Assembly: GCF_965221945.1 (NCBI RefSeq)
Contig: NZ_OZ244925.1
Location: 992,001 to 1,056,000 of the forward strand
Origin: Poriferisodalis sp965221945
GTDB taxonomy: Bacteria; Actinomycetota; Acidimicrobiia; Acidimicrobiales; Poriferisodalaceae
Length of the DNA: 64,000 bases
Reading direction: 5' to 3'
Positions 8,506 through 16,605 of this stretch are shown here, one piece after another (position 1 is the first letter of the stretch; each line of letters begins with the position of its first letter). The notes below the pieces were generated by a model, which was not told the DNA's origin, did no database searches, and was given only the letters and a program-made list of their open reading frames with translations. The translations under genes and the position numbers were made by a program.

Positions 8506-9030
8506 GTGAGCGTGCAACACGCCTTGCTCGGGTTCATGGAGTCCACTCCACGACATGGCTACGACCTGAAGCGCTCGTACGACAGCTTGTTCGCCGAGAT
8601 GAGACCGCTGCGCTTCGGTCAGGTCTACGCAACGCTCTCACGCCTCGAACGCGACGGTCTCGTCGAACTCGCCGAGACCACCCCTGGACAGGGTCCCGAG
8701 CGCAAGACCTACGCCATCACCGCCGAGGGTGTCACTGACCTTGAGCGATGGTATGGCGAGCCTGAGCCAGCCCAGTCACCCATCGACAGTGCCCTGTTCC
8801 TGAAGGTCACTCTCGCCGTGCTGTCGGGCAGGGACGCCAGGCAGATCATCGAAGCGCAACGGGAGAGCCATACAGGTCGGATGCGGAAGCTCACCAAGGC
8901 CAAAGACGATGCCGGCGAACACGAGCGTGCGCTGCTCGACTACGCCCTGTTCCACCTTGAGGCAGATCTGCGCTGGATGGACCACACCGCCCAGCGGCTC
9001 GGCGAGCTACGGCGTGCGCTCGCCCTGTGA
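8506..9030 (+). CDS. PadR family transcriptional regulator
   Basis: A 174-residue protein. The N-terminal winged helix shows the PadR signature (ALLGFMES-TPRHGYDLKR, then RFGQVYATLSRLERDGLVEL, then KTYAITAEG), and a C-terminal helical dimerisation domain follows (about residues 95-174). The start is placed at GTG 8506, which gives the canonical N-terminus; upstream in-frame codons do not resemble the family. PadR proteins repress exporters until a ligand is bound. Divergence from the FtsX exporter and overlap with the downstream ATPase (TGATG) suggest it controls both. Confidence 0.88.
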   Translation: MSVQHALLGFMESTPRHGYDLKRSYDSLFAEMRPLRFGQVYATLSRLERDGLVELAETTPGQGPERKTYAITAEGVTDLERWYGEPEPAQSPIDSALFLKVTLAVLSGRDARQIIEAQRESHTGRMRKLTKAKDDAGEHERALLDYALFHLEADLRWMDHTAQRLGELRRALAL

Positions 9031-9704
9031 TGCCGATTGTCGAGACCGTCGGCGTCACCCGGGTCTTCGGCACTGACGGAACCGTTACCGCACTCGACGA
9101 CGTGTCGATCAGCGTCTCTGGCGGCGAATTCGTCGCAATCCAGGGACCGAGCGGGTGCGGTAAGTCCACCCTGCTCCACCTGTTGGGCGGGCTCGACACG
9201 CCGACCGCAGGCACGATCCGCTTCGGCGGCGTCGACCTCGCTGCGTTGACCGACAACGAGCGCACCCGGCTGCGTCGGCGCAGCATCGGCATCGTGCTGC
9301 CCATCGTCGAGCTCGTCCCGACCCTGACGACCTGGGAGAACGTGGCAATCTCGTTGCTCCTCGACGGCCGTGCCATGGCCGAGGGGCGGGCTCGGGCCAC
9401 CGAATTGCTTGATGCGGTCAGGCTCTCTGACCGCACCCACACCGTTGCCTCACGGCTGTCGACTGGGGAGGCCCAGCGGGTCGCTGTCGCTCGGGCGCTC
9501 TACAACGAACCGGAGCTGCTCCTGGCCGACGAGCCGACATCATTCCTGGACAGCGTGCGCTCTGACGAGATTGTCGGTCTCTTGAGGACTCTCGCCAACG
9601 ACGGCCGCACCATCGTCATGGCGACTCACGACGCCCGCGCCGCAGCCTTTGCCGACCGCTCGATTCGCCTGCTGGATGGTCATGTAGTTCAAGATGTATG
9701 CTGA
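9030..9704 (+). CDS. ABC transporter ATP-binding protein, degenerate Q-loop
   Basis: A 224-residue LolD-like ATPase. Walker A is intact (GPSGCGKST, residues 39-47) and Walker B is present (LLLADEPTS). The Q-loop Gln of the family is replaced by Pro91 (IGIVLPIVEL instead of IGFVFQ), and the signature is altered to LSTGEAQR (residues 143-150). No permease gene follows; the next gene is furA. It overlaps padR by one base. It may serve the divergent FtsX permease as a second ATPase, may be regulatory, or may be decaying. Confidence 0.8.
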   Translation: MPIVETVGVTRVFGTDGTVTALDDVSISVSGGEFVAIQGPSGCGKSTLLHLLGGLDTPTAGTIRFGGVDLAALTDNERTRLRRRSIGIVLPIVELVPTLTTWENVAISLLLDGRAMAEGRARATELLDAVRLSDRTHTVASRLSTGEAQRVAVARALYNEPELLLADEPTSFLDSVRSDEIVGLLRTLANDGRTIVMATHDARAAAFADRSIRLLDGHVVQDVC

Positions 9705-9740
9705 TATTGGATTAAGTCCAGAATCATGTATCCTTTCGGC
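9702..9740 (+). promoter_or_regulatory. furA promoter with overlapping 25-bp FurA-like operator
   Basis: An interrupted inverted repeat at 9702-9726 has arms TGAT-N2-TGGA and TCCA-N2-ATCA around a 5-nt centre. Overlaid on it is a good -35 element TTGGAT (9707-9712), a 16-nt spacer and a -10 TATCCT (9729-9734). The expected start of transcription is about 9741, exactly at a GTG codon, implying a leaderless furA message. The operator covers the -35 and spacer, as expected for autorepression. Confidence 0.6.
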
Positions 9741-10172
9741 GTGATCGAAGCCCAGCAGATGTTGCGGGAGCGAGGGATACAAGTGACCGCACAGCGGTTG
9801 GCTGTGTTCGGTGCCGTGTCGGCCCGACCGCATGCCACTGCTGACGATCTGGTCGACGATGTGCGTGCCAGTATCGGGTCAGTATCCCGACAGGCAGTGT
9901 TCGACGCCTTGACCATGTTGACCGAAGAAGGTCTCATCCGGCGCATCCAGCCGGCACGGTCGGCGGCCCGATACGAGGACCGGGTCGACGACAACCATCA
10001 TCACCTGGTGTGCCGGGCCTGCGGAGGCATGGTCGATGTCGACTGCGCTGTGGGGTACCGGCCGTGCCTCGAGGCCGCAGACGACAACGGCTTCTCGATC
10101 GACGAGGCCGAGGTCATCTACTGGGGCTACTGCGGGGACTGCCAGCCAGCGGTCGGGACGAGTGGCGCATGA
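9741..10172 (+). CDS. furA: Fur family regulator FurA (peroxide/iron-responsive)
   Basis: A 143-residue Fur-family protein. The DNA-binding domain carries the family helix (…VTAQRLAVFGAVSARPHATADDLVDDV…SVSRQAVFDALTMLTEEGLIRRI). The His-rich hinge DDNHHHLVCRACG and the pair of CxxC motifs (CRAC, CGDC) bind structural zinc. Position directly upstream of katG is the actinobacterial furA-katG arrangement, in which FurA represses both genes and is inactivated by peroxide. GTG 9741 is chosen because it coincides with the predicted transcription start; ATG 9726 in the same frame lies within the operator. Confidence 0.88.
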   Translation: MIEAQQMLRERGIQVTAQRLAVFGAVSARPHATADDLVDDVRASIGSVSRQAVFDALTMLTEEGLIRRIQPARSAARYEDRVDDNHHHLVCRACGGMVDVDCAVGYRPCLEAADDNGFSIDEAEVIYWGYCGDCQPAVGTSGA

Positions 10173-10269
10173 GGGCAAGCAATTCAGCCTGCCGACCCGG
10201 TCCACAACCGGCCCGACAAGCACTTCTGCAAGACCACACATCACTCCAACTCTCAGCCAAGGAGCAGCA

Positions 10270-12486
10270 ATGACCGATACCGGCACCGCCAGTACAACAA
10301 CAGCGTCGAACGGCAGATGCCCGGTGCTGCATGAGAGCGCAGCTATGGGCTCGCTCGCGAACCAGCACTGGTGGCCCGAGCAGCTGAACCTGCGGCCGCT
10401 CGGCAAGAACTCGCCGCTGATCGACCCCACCGACGAGCAGTACAACTACGCCGCCGAGTTCGGGAGCCTCGACCTCGCGGCGGTGAAGGCGAACCTTGCC
10501 GAGGTGATGACCACCTCGCAGGACTGGTGGCCGGCCGACTTCGGCCACTACGGGCCGCTCATCATCCGCATGGCGTGGCACAGCGCCGGCACCTACCGCA
10601 TCCATGACGGACGGGGCGGCGGCGGCTCGGGCACGCACCGGTTCGCACCGCTGAACAGCTGGCCCGACAACGCCAACCTGGACAAGGCCCGCCGGCTGCT
10701 GTGGCCGGTCAAGCAGAAGTACGGCCGCAAGATCTCCTGGGCCGATCTGATGATCTTGGCTGGCAACGTCGCGCTGGAGTCGATGGGCTTCGAGACCTTC
10801 GGTTTCGGCGGCGGCCGGGTGGACGTGTGGGAGCCCGAGGAGGACATCTACTGGGGTCCCGAGACCGTCTGGCTCGACGACGAGCGCTACAGCGGCGACC
10901 GTGAGCTGGCCGACCCGCTCGGCGCCGTGCAGATGGGTCTGATCTATGTGAACCCTGAGGGGCCGAACGGCACGCCTGACCCGCTCGCGGCGGCGAGGGA
11001 CATCCGGGAGACCTTCGCCCGCATGGCCATGGACGACGAAGAGACCGTTGCCCTCATCGCCGGGGGCCACACCTTCGGCAAGACGCATGGCGCCGCCGAC
11101 GGCGACCAGCACGTCGGCCCCGAGCCTGAAGGCGCCAGCCTGCAAGAGCAGGGCCTCGGGTGGTCGAGCACCTACGGCAGCGGCAAGGCGGGCGACACGA
11201 TCACCAGCGGGCTCGAGGGCATCTGGACGCCCACGCCGGTGACGTGGGACGACACGTTCTTCGAGGTCCTGTTCGGCTACGAGTGGGAACTCTCCCAGAG
11301 CCCGGCGGGGGCGTGGCAGTGGGTCCCGACCGATCCCGCTGCGGAAGGCACCGTGCCCGATGCGCACGACCCGTCGAAACGCCACGTGCCGGTCATGCTG
11401 ACCACCGATCTGGCGCTGCGGATGGACCCCATCTACGAGCCGATCTCGCGGCGCTTCTGTACCCATCCCGACGAGTTCGCCGACGCGTTCGCGAGGGCAT
11501 GGTTCAAGCTCACCCATCGCGACATGGGCCCGGTCGCCCGGTACCTCGGACCCGAGGTCCCCAACGAGCAGCTGATCTGGCAGGACCCGGTACCGGCCGT
11601 CGACCACGATCTGGTCGGTAGTGCCGACATAGCGGCGCTCAAAGCTCAAGTCCTCAGCTCCCCGCTGTCGGTCTCACAGATGGTCAAGACGGCCTGGGCG
11701 TCGGCGTCGACGTTCCGCGACAGCGACCTGCGAGGTGGGGCCAACGGTGCCCGCATCCGGCTTGCACCTCAGAACGGCTGGGAGGCCAACGGCCCCGCTG
11801 AGCTGGCTGAGGTACTGGCGACGCTGGAGGAAATCCAGTCTGAGTTCAACAGCTCTCAGAGCGGCGACAAGCGGGTGTCCCTGGCCGATCTGATCGTCCT
11901 GGGCGGGTGCGCCGGGGTCGAGCAGGCGGCCCGCGACGCCGGCCATGACGTCGTGGTTCCGTTCTCGCCAGGACGCACAGACGCGTCGGCGGGCCAGACC
12001 GACGCCGAGTCCTTCGCCGTGCTCGAGCCGACTGCCGACGGATTCCGCAACTACTGGCGGGACGATGACAAACGCCGCCCCGAGGTGATGCTGGTGGACC
12101 GAGCGAGCCTGCTGTCGTTGACAGCGCCTGAGATGACCGTGCTTGTCGGCGGCCTGCGAGTGCTGGGTGCCAACAACGGCGGCTCGTCGCTCGGCGTGCT
12201 CACCGACCGGGCCGGGTCGCTCACCAACGACTACTTCGTGAACCTGCTCGACATGGACACCCAGTGGCAGATGTCCGACACCGAGCACATCTTCGAAGGC
12301 CGCGACGGCGACTCTGGCGAGCTCCAGTGGACAGCGAGTGCCGTCGACCTGGTGTTCGGCTCGAACTCCCAGCTGCGGGCCATCGCCGAGGTCTACGGGT
12401 GCGACGACGCCGAGTCGAAGTTTGTAGGCGACTTCGTGGCGGCCTGGACAAAGGTCATGAACCTGGACCGGTTCGACCTGAGCTGA
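10270..12486 (+). CDS. katG: Catalase-peroxidase KatG
   Basis: A 738-residue bifunctional haem catalase-peroxidase of full family length. The distal triad Arg100, Trp103, His104 lies in RMAWHSAGTYR. The Met-Tyr-Trp adduct needed for catalase activity is complete: Trp103, the Tyr of LIYVNPEGPNG and the first Met of FARMAM, 26 residues after that Tyr. The proximal haem His is in GGHTFGKTHG. The second, haem-less half-domain is present. The start is set by AAGGAG 6 bases before ATG 10270; a much longer upstream frame overlaps furA and is not used. It detoxifies H2O2 and is expected to be derepressed through FurA; a 97-bp gap from furA suggests co-transcription. Confidence 0.97.
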   Translation: MTDTGTASTTTASNGRCPVLHESAAMGSLANQHWWPEQLNLRPLGKNSPLIDPTDEQYNYAAEFGSLDLAAVKANLAEVMTTSQDWWPADFGHYGPLIIRMAWHSAGTYRIHDGRGGGGSGTHRFAPLNSWPDNANLDKARRLLWPVKQKYGRKISWADLMILAGNVALESMGFETFGFGGGRVDVWEPEEDIYWGPETVWLDDERYSGDRELADPLGAVQMGLIYVNPEGPNGTPDPLAAARDIRETFARMAMDDEETVALIAGGHTFGKTHGAADGDQHVGPEPEGASLQEQGLGWSSTYGSGKAGDTITSGLEGIWTPTPVTWDDTFFEVLFGYEWELSQSPAGAWQWVPTDPAAEGTVPDAHDPSKRHVPVMLTTDLALRMDPIYEPISRRFCTHPDEFADAFARAWFKLTHRDMGPVARYLGPEVPNEQLIWQDPVPAVDHDLVGSADIAALKAQVLSSPLSVSQMVKTAWASASTFRDSDLRGGANGARIRLAPQNGWEANGPAELAEVLATLEEIQSEFNSSQSGDKRVSLADLIVLGGCAGVEQAARDAGHDVVVPFSPGRTDASAGQTDAESFAVLEPTADGFRNYWRDDDKRRPEVMLVDRASLLSLTAPEMTVLVGGLRVLGANNGGSSLGVLTDRAGSLTNDYFVNLLDMDTQWQMSDTEHIFEGRDGDSGELQWTASAVDLVFGSNSQLRAIAEVYGCDDAESKFVGDFVAAWTKVMNLDRFDLS

Positions 12487-12491
12487 GGAAT

Positions 12492-12508
12492 CGCCGCCGA
12501 GAGCGGCG
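12492..12508 (+). terminator. Hairpin downstream of katG
   Basis: CGCCGC and GCGGCG form a 6-bp GC stem around a 5-nt loop, starting 5 bases after the katG stop. No U-tract follows, so it may be a weak or factor-assisted terminator or simply an RNA-stabilising hairpin. Confidence 0.35.
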
Positions 12509-12535
12509 CTACGTTGGGCGGCGGGGGATGAGCTC

Positions 12536-13369
12536 ATGACCGAACGCCCTAGGCCGCTCATGATCGGTGCCACGGCGGCTGATCCGAAGCGAGCCGTCTA
12601 CATCTGGAACGCCATCCGCAAGTACTTCAACGAGGCCGGACTGGAGACGGAGTACGCGCTGTATTCCACCTACGACGCGTTGTGCACGGCGGTGCTGGAT
12701 GGCCATGTCGACATCGCGTGGAACGCGCCGATGGCGCATGCGCAGCTGCTGCTGCAGTCACCGGGCGCCTGCCGAACGCTGGCGATGCGCGACACCGACG
12801 AGGACGTCCACTCGCTCATCGTCGCCCGGGCCGACGCCGCCATCGCCGATCTCGATGACCTGCGTGGGCGGCGGCTCGCCTTGGGCGTTGACATTTCCAG
12901 CGAGCTGTACTTGCTGCCGGTCGCTCAGCTCGCGGAGGACGGGTTTGATGTCACATCGGACTACGAACTCGTCGAGCTGGAAGCCACGGAGTACTCCAAC
13001 CTGCAGTCATGGGTGGACGACCGGACGATCTTCGGCGCCGTCATGGACGGTCGAGCCGATGCCGGGGTGATCTTCGAGCCGTGGCTCGGGTACTTGAAGC
13101 GCCGCCACGAGCTGGCCGACGAGGACATCGTCGAGGTGTGGCGCACCCGTCCCTACTGCCACTGCGCCTTCACCTCCGGCCCCGGCCTGAGCGACGACAC
13201 CTGCGAGCAGTTCGTGGAGCTGCTCGTGGCCATGGATCCCGACGACCCCGAGATCGCCGAGATGATGCGCATGGAGCACGTCTCCAAATGGGTGCGCGCC
13301 ACCGATGACGGCTGGAACGATCTCATGGGTGCTGTCGAGAAAGCCGACCTCGTCGGCAAGATCTTCTAG
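12536..13369 (+). CDS. PhnD-like periplasmic-binding-fold protein without signal peptide
   Basis: A 277-residue protein with the type 2 periplasmic-binding fold of PhnD/phosphonate-binding proteins: an N-terminal strand-helix (RAVYIWNAIRKYFNEAGLETEYALYSTYDAL), DGHVDIAWNAPMAH, LDDLRGRRLALG and a C-terminal lobe (ADAGVIFEPW). It has no N-terminal hydrophobic segment, so it should be cytoplasmic, and no ABC permease or ATPase lies nearby. It may therefore sense or deliver a small acid inside the cell. Its neighbours downstream are a luciferase-like enzyme and the Ldi-like gene, all on the same strand with short gaps. Confidence 0.7.
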   Translation: MTERPRPLMIGATAADPKRAVYIWNAIRKYFNEAGLETEYALYSTYDALCTAVLDGHVDIAWNAPMAHAQLLLQSPGACRTLAMRDTDEDVHSLIVARADAAIADLDDLRGRRLALGVDISSELYLLPVAQLAEDGFDVTSDYELVELEATEYSNLQSWVDDRTIFGAVMDGRADAGVIFEPWLGYLKRRHELADEDIVEVWRTRPYCHCAFTSGPGLSDDTCEQFVELLVAMDPDDPEIAEMMRMEHVSKWVRATDDGWNDLMGAVEKADLVGKIF

Positions 13370-13394
13370 GTCCCGACCCGGAGAAGCACCAGAT

Positions 13395-14420
13395 ATGTCG
13401 AAACCCGCGCTTGGCCTGCTGCTCGGATTTGAAGACTCGATGGCTGACTTCGTCGAGCTGGCCCGGCAAGGGGAAGCCGCCGGGATGGACTCGATGTACA
13501 CCGTCGAAGCCGGTCGCAGTGCGTTTGTGTCGGCAGCCGCCGTCATCGCCGCGACCGAGCGGGTTGCCGTCGGCACCTACATCGCCAATGCGTATGCCCG
13601 TAAGCCGTGGCTCACGGCGATCGCGGCCCGCGATCTCGACGAGATGAGCGAGGGACGGTTCACGCTGGGACTCGGCACCGGCAACCGCCACTTCAACGAG
13701 TGGTACATGGGCATCGACGACTTCCGCCCGCTCGGCAAGCTGCGCGACTACATCGGGATTGTCCGCAGTGCGGTCGCCGGCCGGGCGGGCGAGCCGGTGC
13801 GGTACGAGGGCGATCACCACCGGATCCGCTGGCGGGCCAGCTGGGAGCCGACACGGCCGTCGATCCCGGTGTACCTGTCCGCCTCGGGGCCCAAGATGGT
13901 CCGCCTGGCAGGCGAGGTGGCCGACGGGGTCGGCGTCGGGGTGATGTCCTCAGTCGAATTCATGCGTGACATCGTCCGTCCGGCGGCACGGGAGGCTGCC
14001 GGCGATGCCGGTCGCGACCCCGACAGCCTGGCATTCCCCATGGGGTCGTTCATCAGCATCAACGAGGACCCCGAGCTGGCACGCAAGGTCACCCAAGCCA
14101 CCATCTGCGGCCTGTTCCACCCGGTGCCGCACCCGTACTACGTCTCGCAGCTGCGCCAGCTCGGCTTCGACGAGTTCGCCGACGCAGCGGCACACCTCGT
14201 GCCCCAGGGTCAGATGCGCGAGGCGATGGACCTGGTGCCCGACGAAGTCGTCGACACCATGAGCATCACCGGCACGCCGGCCCAGTGCGCCGCACGCATC
14301 GCCGACTACGACGGGCTGGCCGACGAGATCATCTTGTACTGGCTGCCCCAGCGCACCGATCCGCCCGGGCTCGCCGGCTACGAGTCGCTGTTCGAGGTGG
14401 TCTCGCTGGCCAGCGCCTGA
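13395..14420 (+). CDS. LLM class flavin-dependent oxidoreductase (F420-type)
   Basis: A 341-residue luciferase-like TIM-barrel enzyme. Family features include the N-terminal strand (LGLLLGFEDS), the ERVAVGTYIANAYARKPW segment, the GRFTLGLGTGNRHF loop, PIPVYLSASGP-like IPVYLSASGPKM, and ADGVGVGVMSS. The pattern is closest to F420-dependent reductases/dehydrogenases of actinobacteria. ATG 13395 has a GGAGAAG ribosome site. It lies 25 bases after the PhnD-like gene and upstream of the Ldi-like gene, so they may form one unit. The substrate is unknown. Confidence 0.85.
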   Translation: MSKPALGLLLGFEDSMADFVELARQGEAAGMDSMYTVEAGRSAFVSAAAVIAATERVAVGTYIANAYARKPWLTAIAARDLDEMSEGRFTLGLGTGNRHFNEWYMGIDDFRPLGKLRDYIGIVRSAVAGRAGEPVRYEGDHHRIRWRASWEPTRPSIPVYLSASGPKMVRLAGEVADGVGVGVMSSVEFMRDIVRPAAREAAGDAGRDPDSLAFPMGSFISINEDPELARKVTQATICGLFHPVPHPYYVSQLRQLGFDEFADAAAHLVPQGQMREAMDLVPDEVVDTMSITGTPAQCAARIADYDGLADEIILYWLPQRTDPPGLAGYESLFEVVSLASA

Positions 14421-14556
14421 TACCGCCCGTCAGCTTCTGCGCCCCTTGGCTGTAGCGGTGGCCGCTCGCAACCGCCTGAGGGAGTGGCCAGCAGGGATGC
14501 CGCTCGTGGGCGAGGGCTAGCGTCGGGGCCGCGGCAATCGGGCACCCGGGGGAGAC

Positions 14557-14610
14557 ATGGCCGAGCGAATGGTCCAGGCCAACGGGATCGACGTCCACAC
14601 CGCTGAGTAG
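14557..14610 (+). pseudogene. N-terminal fossil of an alpha/beta hydrolase
   Basis: ATG 14557 with a GGGGGAG ribosome site opens an 18-codon frame (MAERMVQANGIDVHTAE) that ends at TAG. The sequence resembles the start of epoxide-hydrolase-like alpha/beta hydrolases (M-x-E-x-x-V-x-A-N-G-I-x-x-x-T-E). Nothing of the rest of such a gene remains before the next gene at 14639. Short length makes this tentative. Confidence 0.3.
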
Positions 14611-14638
14611 CTGACCAACACAACGGGAAGGAGTGCTG

Positions 14639-16105
14639 ATGCTGTCCGATCGCAGTTTGGGGTGGCTCCGGTACCTCGACCGCAAGGCCCACACTCCCGA
14701 CGACTGGTCACGCACCGGCCAGCCGCATCCCCACTGGGACGACCGCTCCGACCCGCCGATGGCCAGCTGGCATCGATTCGACCTGGTCGACTCGTCCTAC
14801 GCCCTCGGCCTGATGGCGCACCGCACACCGGCGTGGACCGAGCGGTACGTAGCCGTCTTGGACCAGCTGATCGAGCGCCACACCGGATGGTGGTCCGCCG
14901 CCGACTGGCTCACCCAGTTCGGCCCCGACCCCGACCGGGCCGACTACCCCGACGCCTACCGGCCGTTCATCCCGCGCCAGCTCTGGGGCGACTACGACGT
15001 GCCCGGCTGGACCGCCAACGGCATCGAGCCGTGGGGCGTTCAGATGGACCCCGTCGCCGCCGACGGGATGCTCTTTTACAAAGGCTTCTTCCTAGTGCTG
15101 CTCGGCATCCGCGAGATGATTGCCGCCGAGAGCCGCTGGAATGAGCCGTTCGAGATGATCCGTGACGGCGAGCACACCTTCACGTGGACTCACTCGGAGA
15201 TCGCCGCCCACCTGCGGCAGCAGTGGCTGGCCGCCCCGATCGGCTGCCACTGAGAGAACACCAAGATCTGGCCGTTCTGACTGGCCGGAGCCGGCCTCGG
15301 TCTGAGGCTTCACGACAACCGCTACGGCACTGACCATCACCCCGCCGCCTTCGGCCCCTGGTGGGAGTACGCCCGCGAGCACTACTTGGATCTGGTCGGA
15401 GAGGCCGAGCCCACGACGACCACCATGTATTACGACCCGCTGATCGACGTGCACCACCACCTGCCGGTCCGGGCCGCGCTGACCACGTCGTTCTACGTGG
15501 CTCCCCAGCAGGCCGGAGAGGCCCGGCGCCTGTTCGATGCCGCGTGCCGTTCGGCCCGCCTCGACAAGGACCTCGACCTGCCGCTGATCGCTGGCCGCGG
15601 GATCCCTTCATCGCTGGTGCTGGCCCGCGAGTGGGGCATGACCGACTTGGAGGAGCGGTTGGCATCGGCCGTCGAGGCATCGTACGAACCGACGTGGGAC
15701 CACGACCGGGGAGAGTTCACCTGGGGCATGGGCCTGGACGAAGAGCACCCGCGAGGCCAGTTCAACGCCTTCCTGGCAGCGGCCGAGGCGGGTGGTCCAG
15801 GGCGGTGGACTGCGCTCTCGGCCGCGCCGCTGGAGCGTTGCCCCCAAGTGGTCGACGTGGATTTCCCCCGCGTCGCCCTCCGCCGGGCCGAGTGGGCCGA
15901 CGGCACCCTCCGGCTCGGGCTCGTGCCGCTGCACGACGACCCGATGCAGCGCACAACGTTCCGGGTCACGGGAACCGAGCCAGGGTCATGGCAGATCATC
16001 GGCCCCGAGAGCGCCACCGTCGAGCAGACCGATCATGGCCTTGTGATCGACACGCCGCTCGTCACTGCCGACCTCGAATTGGCTCCCTCGGCTCAACGGG
16101 AATGA
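14639..16105 (+). CDS. Linalool dehydratase/isomerase-like protein with two UGA (Sec) codons at the catalytic Cys pair
   Basis: One frame runs from ATG 14639 (AAGGAG 6 bases upstream) to TGA 16103-16105, 488 residues, crossing TGA at 15251-15253 and 15278-15280. Codons 205 and 214 would be selenocysteine: G-C-H-U-E-N-T-K-I-W-P-F-U. Homologues with an Ldi domain have C-E-P-N-x-x-x-x-x-C here, nine apart, the catalytic pair Cys171/Cys180 of LinD. An Asp and Tyr six apart (Asp48, Tyr54) may match LinD Asp39/Tyr45. The conserved His of the YSGH motif appears to be Phe, so the chemistry may differ from linalool dehydration. Sequence after the second UGA stays coding for 274 codons with a C-terminal beta-rich domain. 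Each UGA has a hairpin at 18-20 nt. A double nonsense pseudogene is the alternative. Confidence 0.75.
15267..15289 (+). promoter_or_regulatory. Putative SECIS hairpin for the first UGA
   Basis: A 7-bp stem (UCUGGCC with GGCCGGA, one U-G pair) closes a 9-nt loop starting GUU at 15274. The loop begins 20 nt after the UGA at 15251-15253, inside the 16-37 nt range known for bacterial SECIS elements, and G and U occupy its first positions. The second UGA lies in the loop. It does not overlap the hairpin at 15294-15308, so both can form. Confidence 0.5.
15294..15308 (+). promoter_or_regulatory. Putative SECIS hairpin for the second UGA
   Basis: GCCTC and GAGGC pair in a 5-bp stem, extended by a G-U pair, around the loop GGTCT. 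The loop starts 18 nt after UGA 15278-15280. In the E. coli fdhF SECIS the loop contains the same GGUCU at the same distance from UGA, and its G and U contact SelB. This is the strongest of the three hairpins. Confidence 0.6.
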
Positions 16106-16154
16106 TCAGCCAACGCTGCTAGTGGGTGTGCCCGGCGCCCGCCTGCTGACAGGG

Positions 16155-16604
16155 TCAGATCTCGGCCCAGTGCTTGGCATCCACGAAGCGTTCAAGATGA
16201 GCGACGTTGGTCGTTGCCACAGTCACCAGTTCGCTGGACGCGGCGGACTGAAGGCTTCGGGCTTGGGCCGCGAGTACGACATCGCCGTCGAGTGCAGCAT
16301 CGTGCGCGGTTGGATAGCCCTCGTTGCGTGCCATCGCCCAGAGTTCGGCAGCCGCACGCAAGACCGGCGTGGACAGCGGCTGGTAGCCGAGACCGTTGCA
16401 CAGTTCGTTCAACCGGGCGATTCCTAGGTCTTTCCGGGCACGGATGAGTTCTCGGCGCACTTCGTAGTCAGCGATCTCGGGAACAACGAACCGGACCCCA
16501 GCAGCGATGTGGCTGCGCGCCCATTGCTGGGCGTCGTGCCCGGCACCGTGAGGTGTCGGGTTGCTGAGCAGTCCGAGAGGCCCGCTGTCGAGGACGATCA
16601 GCAC
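16155..16604 (-). CDS. PIN-domain ribonuclease toxin (VapC-like)
   Basis: A 149-residue PIN domain starting at GTG 16604: VLIVLDSGPLGLLSNP carries the first acidic residue, E in PEIADYEVRREL the second, and DAALDGDVVLAAQA and VTVATTNVAHLERF the later acidic and Asn/Thr positions. These are the metal ligands of PIN RNases. The start lies one base after the stop of the upstream 183-residue partner, an arrangement typical of toxin-antitoxin pairs. The longer open frame upstream of 16604 overlaps the partner and is not used. Confidence 0.75.
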   Translation of the reverse strand: MLIVLDSGPLGLLSNPTPHGAGHDAQQWARSHIAAGVRFVVPEIADYEVRRELIRARKDLGIARLNELCNGLGYQPLSTPVLRAAAELWAMARNEGYPTAHDAALDGDVVLAAQARSLQSAASSELVTVATTNVAHLERFVDAKHWAEI

Positions 16605-16605
16605 G

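Noticed and set aside
10036..10269. Extended N-terminus of KatG
   Set aside because: The upstream in-frame sequence overlaps furA, is not like KatG and a strong ribosome site precedes ATG 10270.
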